NCBI RefSeq assembly: GCF_002001205.1
Contig: NZ_MUNZ01000079.1
Span: 45,468 to 109,467, forward strand
Direction: 5' to 3'
Origin: Hydrogenophaga sp. A37
GTDB taxonomy: Bacteria; Pseudomonadota; Gammaproteobacteria; Burkholderiales; Burkholderiaceae_C
DNA length: 64,000 bases
This document shows positions 18,623 to 27,325 of the stretch, in pieces. The position numbers and the translations under genes were made by a program. The notes below the pieces were generated by a model. The model was not told where the DNA came from and made no database searches. It worked only from the letters and a program-made list of their open reading frames with translations. Each line of letters starts with the position of its first letter. The first letter of the stretch is position 1.

Positions 18623-19536
18623 TGACGCCGGCGCCCAGAGACAACGCGTGGCTGCGCGCCATGCCCTGGGTTTTTGTGCTGATCTGGAGCACGGGCTTCA
18701 TCGTCGCCCGCTACGGCATGCCGCACGGGCCGCCCATGACGTTCCTGGCGGTGCGCTACGCGCTGTCCATCCTCTGTTTCCTGCCCTGGATCGTGGTCGC
18801 CGGTGTCAAGTGGCCCTCTGATCGGCGTCAGGCGATGCACCTGGCTGTGGCCGGTGTGCTGATGCACGCGGGCTATCTCGGCGGCGTGTGGGCGGCGGTC
18901 AAAGCGGGTATGGGCTCGGGGTTGTCGTCGCTGGTCGTCGGCATCCAGCCCGTGCTCACCGCGATCTGGCTCACCAGCGTGGGCGGGCAACACGTGTCGC
19001 GCCGACAGTGGCTGGGTCTGCTGCTTGGTTTCGCTGGGCTGGTGCTGGTGGTGTCGCGCAAGTTTGGCGCGGGTGGCCCGGGCGATCAGGCCAACTGGAT
19101 CAACCTGTCGTTCGCCGTGATGGCGCTGTTGGCCATCACCGCCGGCACGCTCTACCAAAAGCGGTTTGTGATGCCCTGCGACGTGCGCAGTGCCAACACC
19201 GTGCAGTTGGCCGCCGCGCTTCTGGTCACGCTGCCGCTGGCCCTGATGGAATCCGAGTCCATGCGTTGGAGCCTGTCCGACGGCGCGCTCAACGCCGAGC
19301 TGTTGGGCGCCATGGCCTGGTCGGTGCTGGGGCTCACGCTGGGTGGCAGCTCGTTGCTCTACATGCTGATCCAGCGCGGCGCGGCGGCCTCGGTCACCAG
19401 CCTGATGTACCTCGTGCCGCCGTGCACCGCGCTGATCGCCTGGCTGTTGTTTGCCGAGCCGATCACGGTGGTCACCATCGCCGGCACCGCGCTCACCGCT
19501 TTCGGCGTGAGCCTGGTGGTGCGGCCGGCGCGCTGA
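18622..19536 (+). CDS. EamA-family (DMT) transporter
   Basis: A 304-residue drug/metabolite-transporter permease with ten predicted membrane helices in two EamA repeats (residues about 12-140 and 155-300). The first repeat starts LRAMPWVFVLIWSTGFIVAR and the second holds GGSSLLYMLIQRGAAASVTS. Substrate unknown. The start ATG shares a base with the pgsA stop (TGATG), so translation is coupled. The last 44 bp overlap the end of the convergent LysR gene. Confidence 0.87.
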   Translation: MTPAPRDNAWLRAMPWVFVLIWSTGFIVARYGMPHGPPMTFLAVRYALSILCFLPWIVVAGVKWPSDRRQAMHLAVAGVLMHAGYLGGVWAAVKAGMGSGLSSLVVGIQPVLTAIWLTSVGGQHVSRRQWLGLLLGFAGLVLVVSRKFGAGGPGDQANWINLSFAVMALLAITAGTLYQKRFVMPCDVRSANTVQLAAALLVTLPLALMESESMRWSLSDGALNAELLGAMAWSVLGLTLGGSSLLYMLIQRGAAASVTSLMYLVPPCTALIAWLLFAEPITVVTIAGTALTAFGVSLVVRPAR

Positions 19537-20461
19537 GCCTGCGCCACGGTTCGTCTTTGAACCGATCAGCCAAAAAGTCCACCAGCAAGCGGATGCGGCG
19601 CGGCACCTGCGCCCGGTAGGGCGCGAGCCAGTGGATGTCGGCGTCGGGCATCGCGTAAGCGGGCAGCACCCGCATCAGGTCACCACTGGCCAGCAGCGGT
19701 GCGATGTCCCACAGGCTGCGCAGCATGATGCCGTGGCCGGCCAGACACCAGTCGCGCACCATCTCGCCCGAGTTGCTGGATAGTGGCCCGCGCACAGGCG
19801 TGTGCTGCACCGTGGTGTCGTCGCGGTGTTGCAGCCGCCAGTGATCAAAGCGCTGGCCCGGCCCACCGCCGTTCTCGCGCACCACCAGGCAGGCGTGGGC
19901 CGCCAAATCGGTCAGTGATCGCGGCTCGCCATGGGCTTGCAGGTACGCCGGTGCCGCCACCAGCACCCGCTGGTTGGGCGCCAGCCGGCGCGAGACCCAT
20001 TCGCTGGCACGTTGGATCGGGGCGTTCCAGAGCCAGATGGCGCCATCGAATCCATCCACCGCCAGATCCGGCAACTGCTCGGTCAGCAGCAGCTGGATGT
20101 CCACCGCCGGATGCCGCGCCTGGAAATCTGCCAGCGCCGGCCCCAGCCACAAACGACCGAAGCCGAAGGTTGCGGCGAGGCGGATCGGGCCGGCCGCTTC
20201 GGCCCGGCGCTCGCGCAACTCGCTTTCCAACGCTTCAAATCCCAGCAGCAGTTCGGTTGCGCGTTGGCACACCGCTTCGCCTTCAGCCGTGGGGCTGACG
20301 CGTCGGGTGGTGCGCTGAAACAGCCGCAGGCCCAATTGAGCCTCCATGGCCGCCAGCCGCTTGGTGGCGGCAGGTGCGGCCATGCCCAGCGACCGTGCGG
20401 CGGCGGCCAGGGTGCCATGTTGTCGGATGGCCTGCACCAGTTCCAAGTCGGGTCGGTCCAA
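19493..20461 (-). CDS. LysR-family transcriptional regulator (probably of the tartrate/malate dehydrogenase gene)
   Basis: A 322-residue LysR-type regulator: winged helix-turn-helix at residues 1-60 (GTLAAAARSLGMAAPAATKR, then LGLRLFQRTTRRVSPT) and a periplasmic-binding-protein-like effector domain from about 90 to 300. It diverges from a tartrate/D-malate dehydrogenase gene with an 82-bp gap, the usual LysR arrangement, and so resembles DmlR-type regulators. The C-terminal 14 codons overlap the convergent transporter gene, so the last residues may be variable. The effector is not shown by the sequence. Confidence 0.88.
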   Translation of the reverse strand: MDRPDLELVQAIRQHGTLAAAARSLGMAAPAATKRLAAMEAQLGLRLFQRTTRRVSPTAEGEAVCQRATELLLGFEALESELRERRAEAAGPIRLAATFGFGRLWLGPALADFQARHPAVDIQLLLTEQLPDLAVDGFDGAIWLWNAPIQRASEWVSRRLAPNQRVLVAAPAYLQAHGEPRSLTDLAAHACLVVRENGGGPGQRFDHWRLQHRDDTTVQHTPVRGPLSSNSGEMVRDWCLAGHGIMLRSLWDIAPLLASGDLMRVLPAYAMPDADIHWLAPYRAQVPRRIRLLVDFLADRFKDEPWRRLSAPAAPPGSRRKR

Positions 20462-20480
20462 TTGTTTCTTCCTTGGAAGT

Positions 20481-20496
20481 AATGGATTGCTCCATT
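20481..20496. promoter_or_regulatory. Candidate LysR operator in the divergent gap
   Basis: A perfect 6-4-6 inverted repeat, AATGGA-TTGC-TCCATT, in the 82-bp divergent region. It lies just upstream of TATAAG (20512-20517), a likely -10 of the dehydrogenase gene, so it would overlap the -35 region where LysR activators bind. Confidence 0.5.
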
Positions 20497-20543
20497 ATTG
20501 TTCATTACCGGTATAAGCTGGCGCCTTCCCCACAGGAGAGCAC

Positions 20544-21641
20544 ATGTATCAGACACCTCACCGCATCGCGGTCATCGCCGGCGACGGCATCGGCACCGAA
20601 GTCATGCCCGAGGGCATTCGCGTCCTCGAAGTCGCGGCTTCGAAGTTCAACATCCCGCTGCAGTTCGACCACTTCGACTTCTCCAGCTGTGAGTATTTCG
20701 AGAAGCACGGCCAGATGCTGCCCGACGACTGGAAGGAACAGATCGGCGGCCACGACGCCATCTACTTTGGCGCCGTGGGCTGGCCCGACAAGGTGCCCGA
20801 CCATGTGTCGCTCTGGGGCTCGCTCCTGATGTTCCGTCGTGAGTTTGACCAGTACGTCAACATCCGCCCCGCCAAGCTCATGCCGGGCGTGACCGCGCCG
20901 GTGGTGCGCCGCGACGGCAGCCCGCGCCAGCCCGGTGAGATCGACATGGTGATCGTGCGCGAGAACACCGAGGGCGAATACAGCAGCATCGGCGGACGCA
21001 TGTACGCGGGCACCGAGCGCGAGATTGTGGTGCAGGAAACGGTGATGTCGCGCATCGGTGTGGACCGTGTGCTGCGCTACGCGTTCGAGGTGGCGCGCTC
21101 GCGGCCCAAGAAGCACCTGACCAGCGCGACCAAGAGCAACGGCATTGCGATCACCATGCCCTATTGGGACGAGCGCGTGGCCGAAATGGCGAAACAGTAC
21201 CCGGACGTGACGGTGGACAAGTTCCACATCGACATCCTCACAGCGCACTTTGTGCAGCGCCCCGACTTCTTCGATGTGGTGGTGGGTAGTAACCTGTTTG
21301 GCGACATCCTGTCCGACCTGGGGCCCGCGTGCACCGGCACCATCGGCATCGCGCCCAGCGCCAACCTCAATCCAGACCGCAAACACCCGTCGCTGTTCGA
21401 GCCGGTGCATGGCTCGGCACCCGACATTGCAGGCAAAGGGATCGCCAACCCGATTGGTCAGATCTGGTGCGGCGCGATGATGCTCGATCACCTGGGCCAC
21501 CGCGACGCGCACGACGCGGTGATGCGGTCGATTGAATCCACACTGCAAACCGGCAGTGGCGCCCCGCGCACGCGCGATCTGGGTGGCACCGCCAGCACGT
21601 CCGACGTCGGCCGTGCGATTGCCGACGCCTTGCGCGGCTGA
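20544..21641 (+). CDS. Tartrate dehydrogenase/decarboxylase or D-malate dehydrogenase (TTC/DmlA family)
   Basis: An NAD-dependent beta-decarboxylating dehydrogenase of 365 residues. It belongs to the isopropylmalate/isocitrate dehydrogenase superfamily, in the tartrate dehydrogenase/D-malate dehydrogenase branch, as suggested by IAVIAGDGIGTEVMPEGI, the AVGWPDKVPDHVSLWGSLL segment and FDQYVNIRPAKLMPGV. The substrate-binding arginines and metal-binding Asp residues appear intact (NLFGDILSDLGPA). It starts after AGGAG. The LysR partner upstream suggests substrate induction. Choosing between tartrate and D-malate would need an assay. Confidence 0.9.
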   Translation: MYQTPHRIAVIAGDGIGTEVMPEGIRVLEVAASKFNIPLQFDHFDFSSCEYFEKHGQMLPDDWKEQIGGHDAIYFGAVGWPDKVPDHVSLWGSLLMFRREFDQYVNIRPAKLMPGVTAPVVRRDGSPRQPGEIDMVIVRENTEGEYSSIGGRMYAGTEREIVVQETVMSRIGVDRVLRYAFEVARSRPKKHLTSATKSNGIAITMPYWDERVAEMAKQYPDVTVDKFHIDILTAHFVQRPDFFDVVVGSNLFGDILSDLGPACTGTIGIAPSANLNPDRKHPSLFEPVHGSAPDIAGKGIANPIGQIWCGAMMLDHLGHRDAHDAVMRSIESTLQTGSGAPRTRDLGGTASTSDVGRAIADALRG

Positions 21642-21760
21642 GCCTCCTGAGAAGGTTTGCCGGGCACGGTTTGAATCACGTCCGCGAAGCGGGGTCGGTG
21701 TGAAATCCGCATAGAATCTCGCGGTTCTGGCCACCGTTGGGCAAAGCTGCGACCGCCGTA

Positions 21761-21790
21761 TTGACAGGGGTGCAGCCCGGTGGGTCTAAT
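21761..21790 (+). promoter_or_regulatory. Sigma-70 promoter of hupB
   Basis: TTGACA at 21761-21766 and TCTAAT at 21785-21790, separated by 18 bp. It would start transcription about 139 nt upstream of the hupB GTG and could also serve the tRNA-Val just behind hupB. The rest of the 294-bp gap shows no other gene. Confidence 0.65.
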
Positions 21791-21935
21791 GAAGATGCGC
21801 ATGTATGGCGGTGAACGCCGACCGATGCGTCTCACGATCCAACCAGAACCATCAGGCTTTTCAACCGGGATGCGAGCATCCTGAGGTTGGAGGCTTGTTT
21901 GAACGGACTTTTCACCATTTAAAGAGGGGCTATTT

Positions 21936-22208
21936 GTGAACAAAACAGAACTCGTCGAGCACATCGCCAAGCATGCCGACATTTCCAAGGCAGCCGCCAC
22001 CCGCGCGCTCGATTCGACCATCACCGCCATTCGCACCACGCTCAAAAAGGGCGGCACCGTGTCGCTGGTGGGTTTTGGTTCTTTTGCCGTGACCAAGCGA
22101 CCGGCTCGCAAAGGTCGCAACCCCCGCACCGGCGAAGAGATTAAAATCAAGGCCGCCAAGGTGCCGAAGTTCCGTCCGGGCAAGGCGTTGAAAGATGCGC
22201 TGAACTGA
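21936..22208 (+). CDS. hupB: HU-family DNA-binding protein
   Basis: A 90-residue histone-like HU protein that bends and compacts DNA as a dimer. The N-terminal helices [20 protein letters not shown] and the DNA-binding arm signature [21 protein letters not shown] are textbook. The start is GTG, preceded by AAAGAGGGG. Only 22 bp separate its stop from the mature 5' end of tRNA-Val, so both are probably on one transcript ended by the hairpin after the tRNA. Confidence 0.96.
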   Translation: MNKTELVEHIAKHADISKAAATRALDSTITAIRTTLKKGGTVSLVGFGSFAVTKRPARKGRNPRTGEEIKIKAAKVPKFRPGKALKDALN

Positions 22209-22230
22209 AGCGTGTTTGAAGTTTCCGGTG

Positions 22231-22306
22231 GGGTGCTTAGCTCAGTCGGTAGAGCGGCGCCCTTACAAGGCGTAGGTCGGCGGTTCGACCCCGTCAGCAC
22301 CCACCA
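22231..22306 (+). tRNA. tRNA-Val (anticodon TAC)
   Basis: A 76-nt cloverleaf: acceptor arms GGGTGCT and AGCACCC, D-arm GCTC/GAGC, anticodon stem GCGCC/GGCGT with loop CTTACAA (anticodon TAC), T-arm with GGTTCGACC, discriminator A and an encoded CCA. It decodes GUA and other valine codons. Confidence 0.97.
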
Positions 22307-22314
22307 CCATCAAG

Positions 22315-22340
22315 AAGGCGAACTCGGGTTCGCCTTTTTT
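22315..22340 (+). terminator. Rho-independent terminator after tRNA-Val
   Basis: Hairpin AAGGCGAAC-TCGG-GTTCGCC followed by six T residues, 8 nt downstream of the CCA end. It also lies in the leader region of ppiD. Confidence 0.9.
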
Positions 22341-22390
22341 GTTGTCGACATTCCGGTGTCGGCGTTCGTTTGATTTGCAGGATTCCAGGC

Positions 22391-24286
22391 ATGTTCGATT
22401 CCATCCGCAATCACAAGAAGTACCTCATGGGCTTCCTGCTGATCTTGATCATCCCGTCCTTTGTGCTGTTCGGCATTCAGGGTTTCACTGACGGCAACCA
22501 GAGCGGCGAAACGGTGGCCACCGTGGACGGGCAGGACATCAGCAAGGCGGAATGGGATCAGGCCCACAAGGTCGAGTCTCAGCGGTTGCGCGAATCCATG
22601 CCCAACATCGACGCCAAGCTGCTCGACAGCGACGGCGCCCGCTACGCCTCGCTGGAACGTCTGGTTCGCGACCGCGTGCTGGCGGTGGCGGCCCAGAAAG
22701 ACCACCTCTACACGAGCGACCAGCGCCTGGCGCGGGCGCTGCAGGAGAACCCGAGCATTGCGGCGCTGCGCAAGCCCGATGGGTCACTGGATGTGGAGGG
22801 TTACCGGCAACTGGTTGCTCGTCAGGGGCTGACGCCTGAGGGTTTCGAGGCCCGCGTGCGCTCCGATCTGTCGGTGCGACAGGTCACGGGCGGCGTGCAG
22901 TCCACCGGCTTCGCGCCCCCGGCGCTGGCCCAGGTGTCCCTCAATGCGTTTTTCGAACGTCGTGAAGTGCGGGTGTTGCGCTTGGCTGCAGACGACTTTG
23001 CATCCAAGGTCGCGCCAGCGGATGCAGAGATCGAGCAGTTCTACAAAGACAACCAGGCGATGTTCCAGGCACCGGAGTTGATCGACGTCGAATACCTGGT
23101 GTTGGATGCGGCCGGACTGGCGAAGAGCGTCACACTCAACGAAGATGCCCTGCGGACCTATTACAAGGAAAACATTGCGCTGCTGTCGGGCGACGAAGAG
23201 CGCCGCGCGAGCCATATTCTGTTGAACGCACCGAAGAGCGCACCGGTTGCCGAGCGAGAGAAGATCCGGGCCAAGGCGCAGGCCCTGCTGGAACAGCTGC
23301 GCAAGGCGCCCGCGACCTTCGCTGATGTGGCCAAGGTGGAATCTCAAGACCCCGGATCCGCCACCAAGGGCGGCGACCTGGAGTTCTTTGGTCGTGGCGC
23401 GATGGTCAAGCCCTTCGAAGACGTGGTGTTCTCCATGGCCAAAGGCGCGATCTCCGATGTGGTCGAGACCGACTTCGGTTTTCACATCATCCAGCTCACC
23501 GACGTCAAGGCACCCCAACAGCGCAGCTTTGAAGAGATGCGGCCTCAGATCGAAGCCGACCTGAAAAAGCAGCAAGGGCAGAAGCTGTTCTCTGAAAACG
23601 CCGACAAGTTCGGGAACCTCGTCTACGAGCAGGCCGAGAGCCTCAAGCCGGCGGCCGACAGCCTCAAGCTGGAACTGCGCACCGCCAAGGGCCTGACGCG
23701 CCAGCCAGTGCAGGGCAGCGGTGTGCTGTCCAACGAACGTTTGCTGGCTGCGCTGTTCTCGCCTGAGTCGGTGCAAAACAAGCGCAACACCGAAGCCATC
23801 GAGACCGCCTCTGGCCAACTCACGGCGGCCCGTGTCGTTCAGCACACGCCCGCCCGCACGCTGCCCTTGGCCGAGGTTCGCGACACCGTGCGTGCTCGCC
23901 TCGTGGCCCAGCGTGCTGCGCAGCTCGCGAAAGAGGAAGGTGTGAAGAAGCTGGCGGCCTTGCGCTCGGGCGCTGACGCCACGACCTTGCCGGCGTCTGT
24001 GGTGGTGAGCCGCGACAACCCGCAGGGTCTGGCCGCACCCGTGCTCAAGGCGGCGCTGAGTGCCGATGCCAAACAACTGCCCGCCTGGGCCGGCGTGGAC
24101 TTGGGCCAACAAGGCTACGCGATCGTGAAAGTGGAGAAGTTGCTGCCCCGCGCCGCGCCCGCCGCCCAAAACCAGGAGGTGCAGCAGTACGCCCAATGGT
24201 GGACCGCAGCGGAGACCCAGGCCCACTTCGAGCTGATCAAGGAACGCTTCAAGGTCAAGATTTTGGTGCCTGAGCCCCAGCCCTGA
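22391..24286 (+). CDS. ppiD: Peptidyl-prolyl cis-trans isomerase PpiD (SurA N-terminal type)
   Basis: PpiD is a periplasmic chaperone anchored in the inner membrane that helps newly translocated proteins fold near the Sec channel. The 631-residue protein begins MFDSIRNHKKYLMGFLLILI, giving a short cytoplasmic tail and one membrane helix (about residues 12-34), followed by a SurA-like N-terminal chaperone domain and one parvulin domain at about 270-370 (ERRASHILLNAPKS and FGFHIIQLTDVKAP). The longer frame would add seven residues without a good start. The position after hupB and a tRNA is conserved in betaproteobacteria. Confidence 0.93.
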   Translation: MFDSIRNHKKYLMGFLLILIIPSFVLFGIQGFTDGNQSGETVATVDGQDISKAEWDQAHKVESQRLRESMPNIDAKLLDSDGARYASLERLVRDRVLAVAAQKDHLYTSDQRLARALQENPSIAALRKPDGSLDVEGYRQLVARQGLTPEGFEARVRSDLSVRQVTGGVQSTGFAPPALAQVSLNAFFERREVRVLRLAADDFASKVAPADAEIEQFYKDNQAMFQAPELIDVEYLVLDAAGLAKSVTLNEDALRTYYKENIALLSGDEERRASHILLNAPKSAPVAEREKIRAKAQALLEQLRKAPATFADVAKVESQDPGSATKGGDLEFFGRGAMVKPFEDVVFSMAKGAISDVVETDFGFHIIQLTDVKAPQQRSFEEMRPQIEADLKKQQGQKLFSENADKFGNLVYEQAESLKPAADSLKLELRTAKGLTRQPVQGSGVLSNERLLAALFSPESVQNKRNTEAIETASGQLTAARVVQHTPARTLPLAEVRDTVRARLVAQRAAQLAKEEGVKKLAALRSGADATTLPASVVVSRDNPQGLAAPVLKAALSADAKQLPAWAGVDLGQQGYAIVKVEKLLPRAAPAAQNQEVQQYAQWWTAAETQAHFELIKERFKVKILVPEPQP

Positions 24287-24297
24287 ATCAGATCTGG

Positions 24298-24326
24298 TTG
24301 GGAGGCCGAAAGCTTCGCGCTATAAT
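24298..24326 (+). promoter_or_regulatory. Promoter of tRNA-His
   Basis: TTGGGA at 24298-24303 and a consensus TATAAT at 24321-24326 with a 17-bp spacer, 12 bp in front of the mature tRNA 5' end. A strong promoter with a very short leader. Confidence 0.85.
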
Positions 24327-24337
24327 GCGAGACTTGC

Positions 24338-24414
24338 GGTGGCTGTAGCTCAGTTGGTAGAGTCCAGGATTGTGATTCCTGTTGTCGTGGGTTCGAGCCC
24401 CATCAGCCACCCCA
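24338..24414 (+). tRNA. tRNA-His (anticodon GTG)
   Basis: A 77-nt cloverleaf with the extra G-1 opposite C73 that marks histidine tRNAs: GGTGGCTG pairs with CAGCCACC before the encoded CCA. The anticodon loop is TTGTGAT (anticodon GTG), with T-loop GGTTCGAGC. Confidence 0.97.
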
Positions 24415-24430
24415 TAAAGATTAAGCACTT

Positions 24431-24458
24431 AGCCCGGTTTTCACCGGGCTTTGTCGTT
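24431..24458 (+). terminator. Terminator after tRNA-His
   Basis: Hairpin AGCCCGGT-TTTC-ACCGGGCT followed by TTGTCGTTTC. It separates the tRNA from the convergent quinone oxidoreductase gene. Confidence 0.75.
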
Positions 24459-24470
24459 TCTGATCGCGCG

Positions 24471-25460
24471 CTATCCGTTGACCATCACGAGCTTGCCCTT
24501 GACCGAGCGTGAACCCATGATGGCGTAGGCTTTGGGCAGCTCTCTCATGGGCAGGGTCTGGTCGATCACGGGCTTGATCTGCCCTTTCATGTACATGCTG
24601 GCGAGGGTCTGCATCATCTGGGCGTTGGCCTGCGGCTCGCGTTTGGCAAAGTCCCCCCAGAACACCCCCACGATGCTCGCACCCTTGAGCAACGCCAGGT
24701 TCAGCGGCAGGCTGGGAATGGGCCCGCTGGCAAAGCCCACAACCAGGTAGCGGCCTCGCCAGGCGATGGAGCGGAAGGCCGGCTCGGCGAAGTCACCACC
24801 CACCGGGTCGTAGATCACGTCCGGGCCCTTGCCGTCGGTCAGCCGCTTGATTTCATCGCGCAACGTGGTCTGTGGCGTGTGCAGGCTGTAGTTGATGACC
24901 TCGTCAGCGCCCAGCTGTCTGCACAGGGCGCACTTGTCCTCGCTGGAGGCGGCGGCGATCACGCGCGCACCCGCCGCCTTGGCGAGCTGGATGGCGGCCG
25001 TGCCCACGCCACCGGCTGCGCCCAGGACCAGCACCGTTTCGCCGGCCTTGAGCGCGGCGCGGTCCATCAGGGCGTGCCACGAGGTGGCGTAGATCATGAT
25101 GAAGGCGGCCGCGTCGACCGGCGGAAACCCCGGGGGTAGCGGCATGCACAGCGCGGCCGGGGCCAGCGTGTGGGTGCCGAAACCACCGGTGCCGCTCAGG
25201 CAAGCCACGCTCTGGCCCACCTGCAGTTGCTTCACGCCCTCGCCCACGGCACGTACCACGCCCGCGTATTCTGAACCGGGCACGAAAGGCAGTGGCGGCT
25301 TCATCTGGTACTTGTTCTGCACGATGAGCAGATCAGGGAAATTCAGGCTGGCCGCCTGAATTTCCAGCAGCACCTGCCCCGGGCCGGGTGTGGGCGTGGG
25401 CAGTTCTTTCCACGCCAAGGCTTCCACGCCGACGGGGTTTTCACAAAGCCAAGCATGCAT
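24471..25460 (-). CDS. NADPH:quinone oxidoreductase family protein (zinc-free MDR)
   Basis: A 329-residue medium-chain dehydrogenase/reductase related to quinone reductase and enoyl reductases. The N-terminal GroES-like domain includes ASLNFPDLLIVQNKYQ and FVPGSEYAGVV; the Rossmann domain carries VLVLGAAGGVGTAAIQLAKA for NADPH. The Cys/His zinc ligands of alcohol dehydrogenases are not seen. Related Comamonadaceae proteins often sit near fatty-acid or aromatic degradation genes, but here it stands alone, divergent from surE, so the substrate is open. Confidence 0.88.
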   Translation of the reverse strand: MHAWLCENPVGVEALAWKELPTPTPGPGQVLLEIQAASLNFPDLLIVQNKYQMKPPLPFVPGSEYAGVVRAVGEGVKQLQVGQSVACLSGTGGFGTHTLAPAALCMPLPPGFPPVDAAAFIMIYATSWHALMDRAALKAGETVLVLGAAGGVGTAAIQLAKAAGARVIAAASSEDKCALCRQLGADEVINYSLHTPQTTLRDEIKRLTDGKGPDVIYDPVGGDFAEPAFRSIAWRGRYLVVGFASGPIPSLPLNLALLKGASIVGVFWGDFAKREPQANAQMMQTLASMYMKGQIKPVIDQTLPMRELPKAYAIMGSRSVKGKLVMVNG

Positions 25461-25593
25461 GCGTTTGTCTCCAGTTGGTGCTTTTCAGAGAGGTGATGAT
25501 AGGCACGCACTGGCCCGTTGGGTGGGTCGCCAAGTGAGGTTTTGTCCCTCGCGCGACCCGAGCGGACGAGAGGTGAGCACCAGGCAGGGCGCC

Positions 25594-25599
25594 TAGAAT
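25594..25599 (+). promoter_or_regulatory. Putative -10 box of surE (TAGAAT)
   Basis: TAGAAT followed by CCCTCTC and then the surE ATG. The 7-bp spacing and the absence of a ribosome-binding site suggest a leaderless mRNA; no clear -35 box. Confidence 0.45.
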
Positions 25600-25606
25600 C
25601 CCTCTC

Positions 25607-26383
25607 ATGAAAATCCTCATCTCCAACGACGACGGCTTCCAGGCGCCGGGCATTGTGGCCCTCTACGAAGCCCTGAAGGGTCTGGCCGAGGTGGAGGTGG
25701 TGGCACCCGAACACAACAACAGCGCAAAGTCCAACGCGCTGACGCTGCATTCGCCGCTGTACGTGCACACGGCCGCCAACGGGTTTCGCTACGTGAATGG
25801 CACCCCGGCCGATTGCGTGCACATCGCGCTCACCGGTTTGCTCGGCTACCGACCCGACCTCGTGGTCTCGGGCATCAACAACGGCGCCAACATGGGCGAT
25901 GACACCATTTACTCCGGCACCGTGGGGGCGGCCATGGAGGGCTACCTCTTCGGCATCCCGGCCATCGCGTTTTCGCAGACCGAACGCGGCTGGACGTACC
26001 TGGACGTGGCCGCGCAGAAGGCGGCCGAACTGGTGCAGCAGGTCATGCCCTCGCTGCCCGACGCGGCACACCGCAGCGCGCCATGGTTGCTGAACGTGAA
26101 CATTCCATGCCGGCCCGCCAGCGAAATCAAGGGCTTCAAAGTGGCCCGCCTCGGGCGCCGCCACGCGGCCGAGCAGGTGATCACCCAGACCAGTCCGCGT
26201 GGCGAAACCATGTACTGGATCGGCAGCGCCGGCCCGGCCAAGGACGATGCCGAGGGCACCGATTTCCATGCGACCGCCCAGGGCTTCGCCAGCATCACGC
26301 CGCTCAAGGTCGACCTGACGGACCACGACACGCTGCCGTACTGGGCGCCCACGGCTGCGGCCATGAGCGGAGGCGCCCGTTGA
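25607..26383 (+). CDS. surE: 5'/3'-nucleotidase SurE
   Basis: SurE is a divalent-metal-dependent phosphatase of nucleoside monophosphates, linked to stationary-phase survival. The 258-residue protein starts [11 protein letters not shown] with the metal-binding Asp pair, and has the family segments [17 protein letters not shown] and [20 protein letters not shown] with the other active-site Asn and Ser residues. It leads the surE-pcm-nlpD-like cluster. Its stop overlaps the TTG of pcm, with GGAGG inside the surE end serving as the pcm ribosome-binding site. Confidence 0.96.
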   Translation: MKILISNDDGFQAPGIVALYEALKGLAEVEVVAPEHNNSAKSNALTLHSPLYVHTAANGFRYVNGTPADCVHIALTGLLGYRPDLVVSGINNGANMGDDTIYSGTVGAAMEGYLFGIPAIAFSQTERGWTYLDVAAQKAAELVQQVMPSLPDAAHRSAPWLLNVNIPCRPASEIKGFKVARLGRRHAAEQVITQTSPRGETMYWIGSAGPAKDDAEGTDFHATAQGFASITPLKVDLTDHDTLPYWAPTAAAMSGGAR

Positions 26384-27240
26384 AGCGCCCAGCGCAGTCC
26401 TCCGGCAAACCGCCCGCCAGCGCGGCGGCCCCCCGGCCGCGCCCGGCGTTTCCGGCGCGCTTGGACACGGCGCCGACGCCGGCGGTTTACAAACCTGGGA
26501 CCTCGGCGGCGCTGCGACCCGTGGCCGCTGCGGTGCCTACGCCGGTCGCCAAACGTGTGGTGACGCCGATTGGGCACGGCGCACCGGCGAGCGTGGGCAT
26601 GGATTCGGTCGCCGTGCGGACCGCGATGGTGCGCAAGCTGCAAGGGCAGGGCATCGTGCACGCGGGTGTGCTGGCGGCGATGCAGGCCGTGGAGCGGCAC
26701 CGGTTTGTGGACACTGCGTTGGCCAACCAGGCATATGAAGACACGAGCCTGCCCATCGGCTTGGGGCAGACCATCTCCAAGCCGAGCGTGGTGGCGCGCA
26801 TGCTGGAGCTCTTGTGTCAGGGGCGCGAAGAGAAGCTGGGCCGTGTGCTCGACATCGGCACCGGTTGCGGCTACCAGGCAGCGGTGTTGAGCCACTTGGC
26901 GCGGGAGGTCTACAGCATGGAGCGGCTGCGGAGCCTGAACGACAAAGCCCGCGACAACCTCCGGGCTTTCCGCGTGGCGAACCTGCACCTGTTGTTTGGC
27001 GACGGCATGCTGGGTTATGCCCAGGGTGCGCCGTACGCTGGCATCGTGGCCGCCGCCGGCGGGAATGATGTGCCGCAAGCCTGGATCGACCAGTTGGCGG
27101 TGGGTGGCCGGTTGGTGGCCCCCGCCGTGACCACCCATGGGCAACAGCACCTCGTGGTGATCGACAAGACCGCGCAGGGTTTGGTTCGCTCGGTGCTGGA
27201 GCCGGTGTTGTTCGTGCCTCTAAAATCGGGCATTGCGTGA
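26380..27240 (+). CDS. pcm: Protein-L-isoaspartate O-methyltransferase
   Basis: Pcm methylates isoaspartyl residues in damaged proteins using S-adenosylmethionine, starting their repair. The 286-residue protein has a non-conserved, proline/alanine-rich basic N-terminal extension of about 75 residues before the enzyme core. The SAM site is [19 protein letters not shown], preceded by the [20 protein letters not shown] signature. I chose TTG at 26380, which overlaps the surE stop and has GGAGG six bases upstream; no in-frame ATG lies near. The long tail is shared with other Comamonadaceae as far as I recall and may be disordered. Confidence 0.93.
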   Translation: MKRPAQSSGKPPASAAAPRPRPAFPARLDTAPTPAVYKPGTSAALRPVAAAVPTPVAKRVVTPIGHGAPASVGMDSVAVRTAMVRKLQGQGIVHAGVLAAMQAVERHRFVDTALANQAYEDTSLPIGLGQTISKPSVVARMLELLCQGREEKLGRVLDIGTGCGYQAAVLSHLAREVYSMERLRSLNDKARDNLRAFRVANLHLLFGDGMLGYAQGAPYAGIVAAAGGNDVPQAWIDQLAVGGRLVAPAVTTHGQQHLVVIDKTAQGLVRSVLEPVLFVPLKSGIA

Positions 27241-27325
27241 AACCCCTTGACCGCTTGCGGCAGCGGGTTTTGGACAGCCGGCACCCGGGATCAGCCCGGG
27301 CCCGACATTCAGGTGGGAACCAGTG

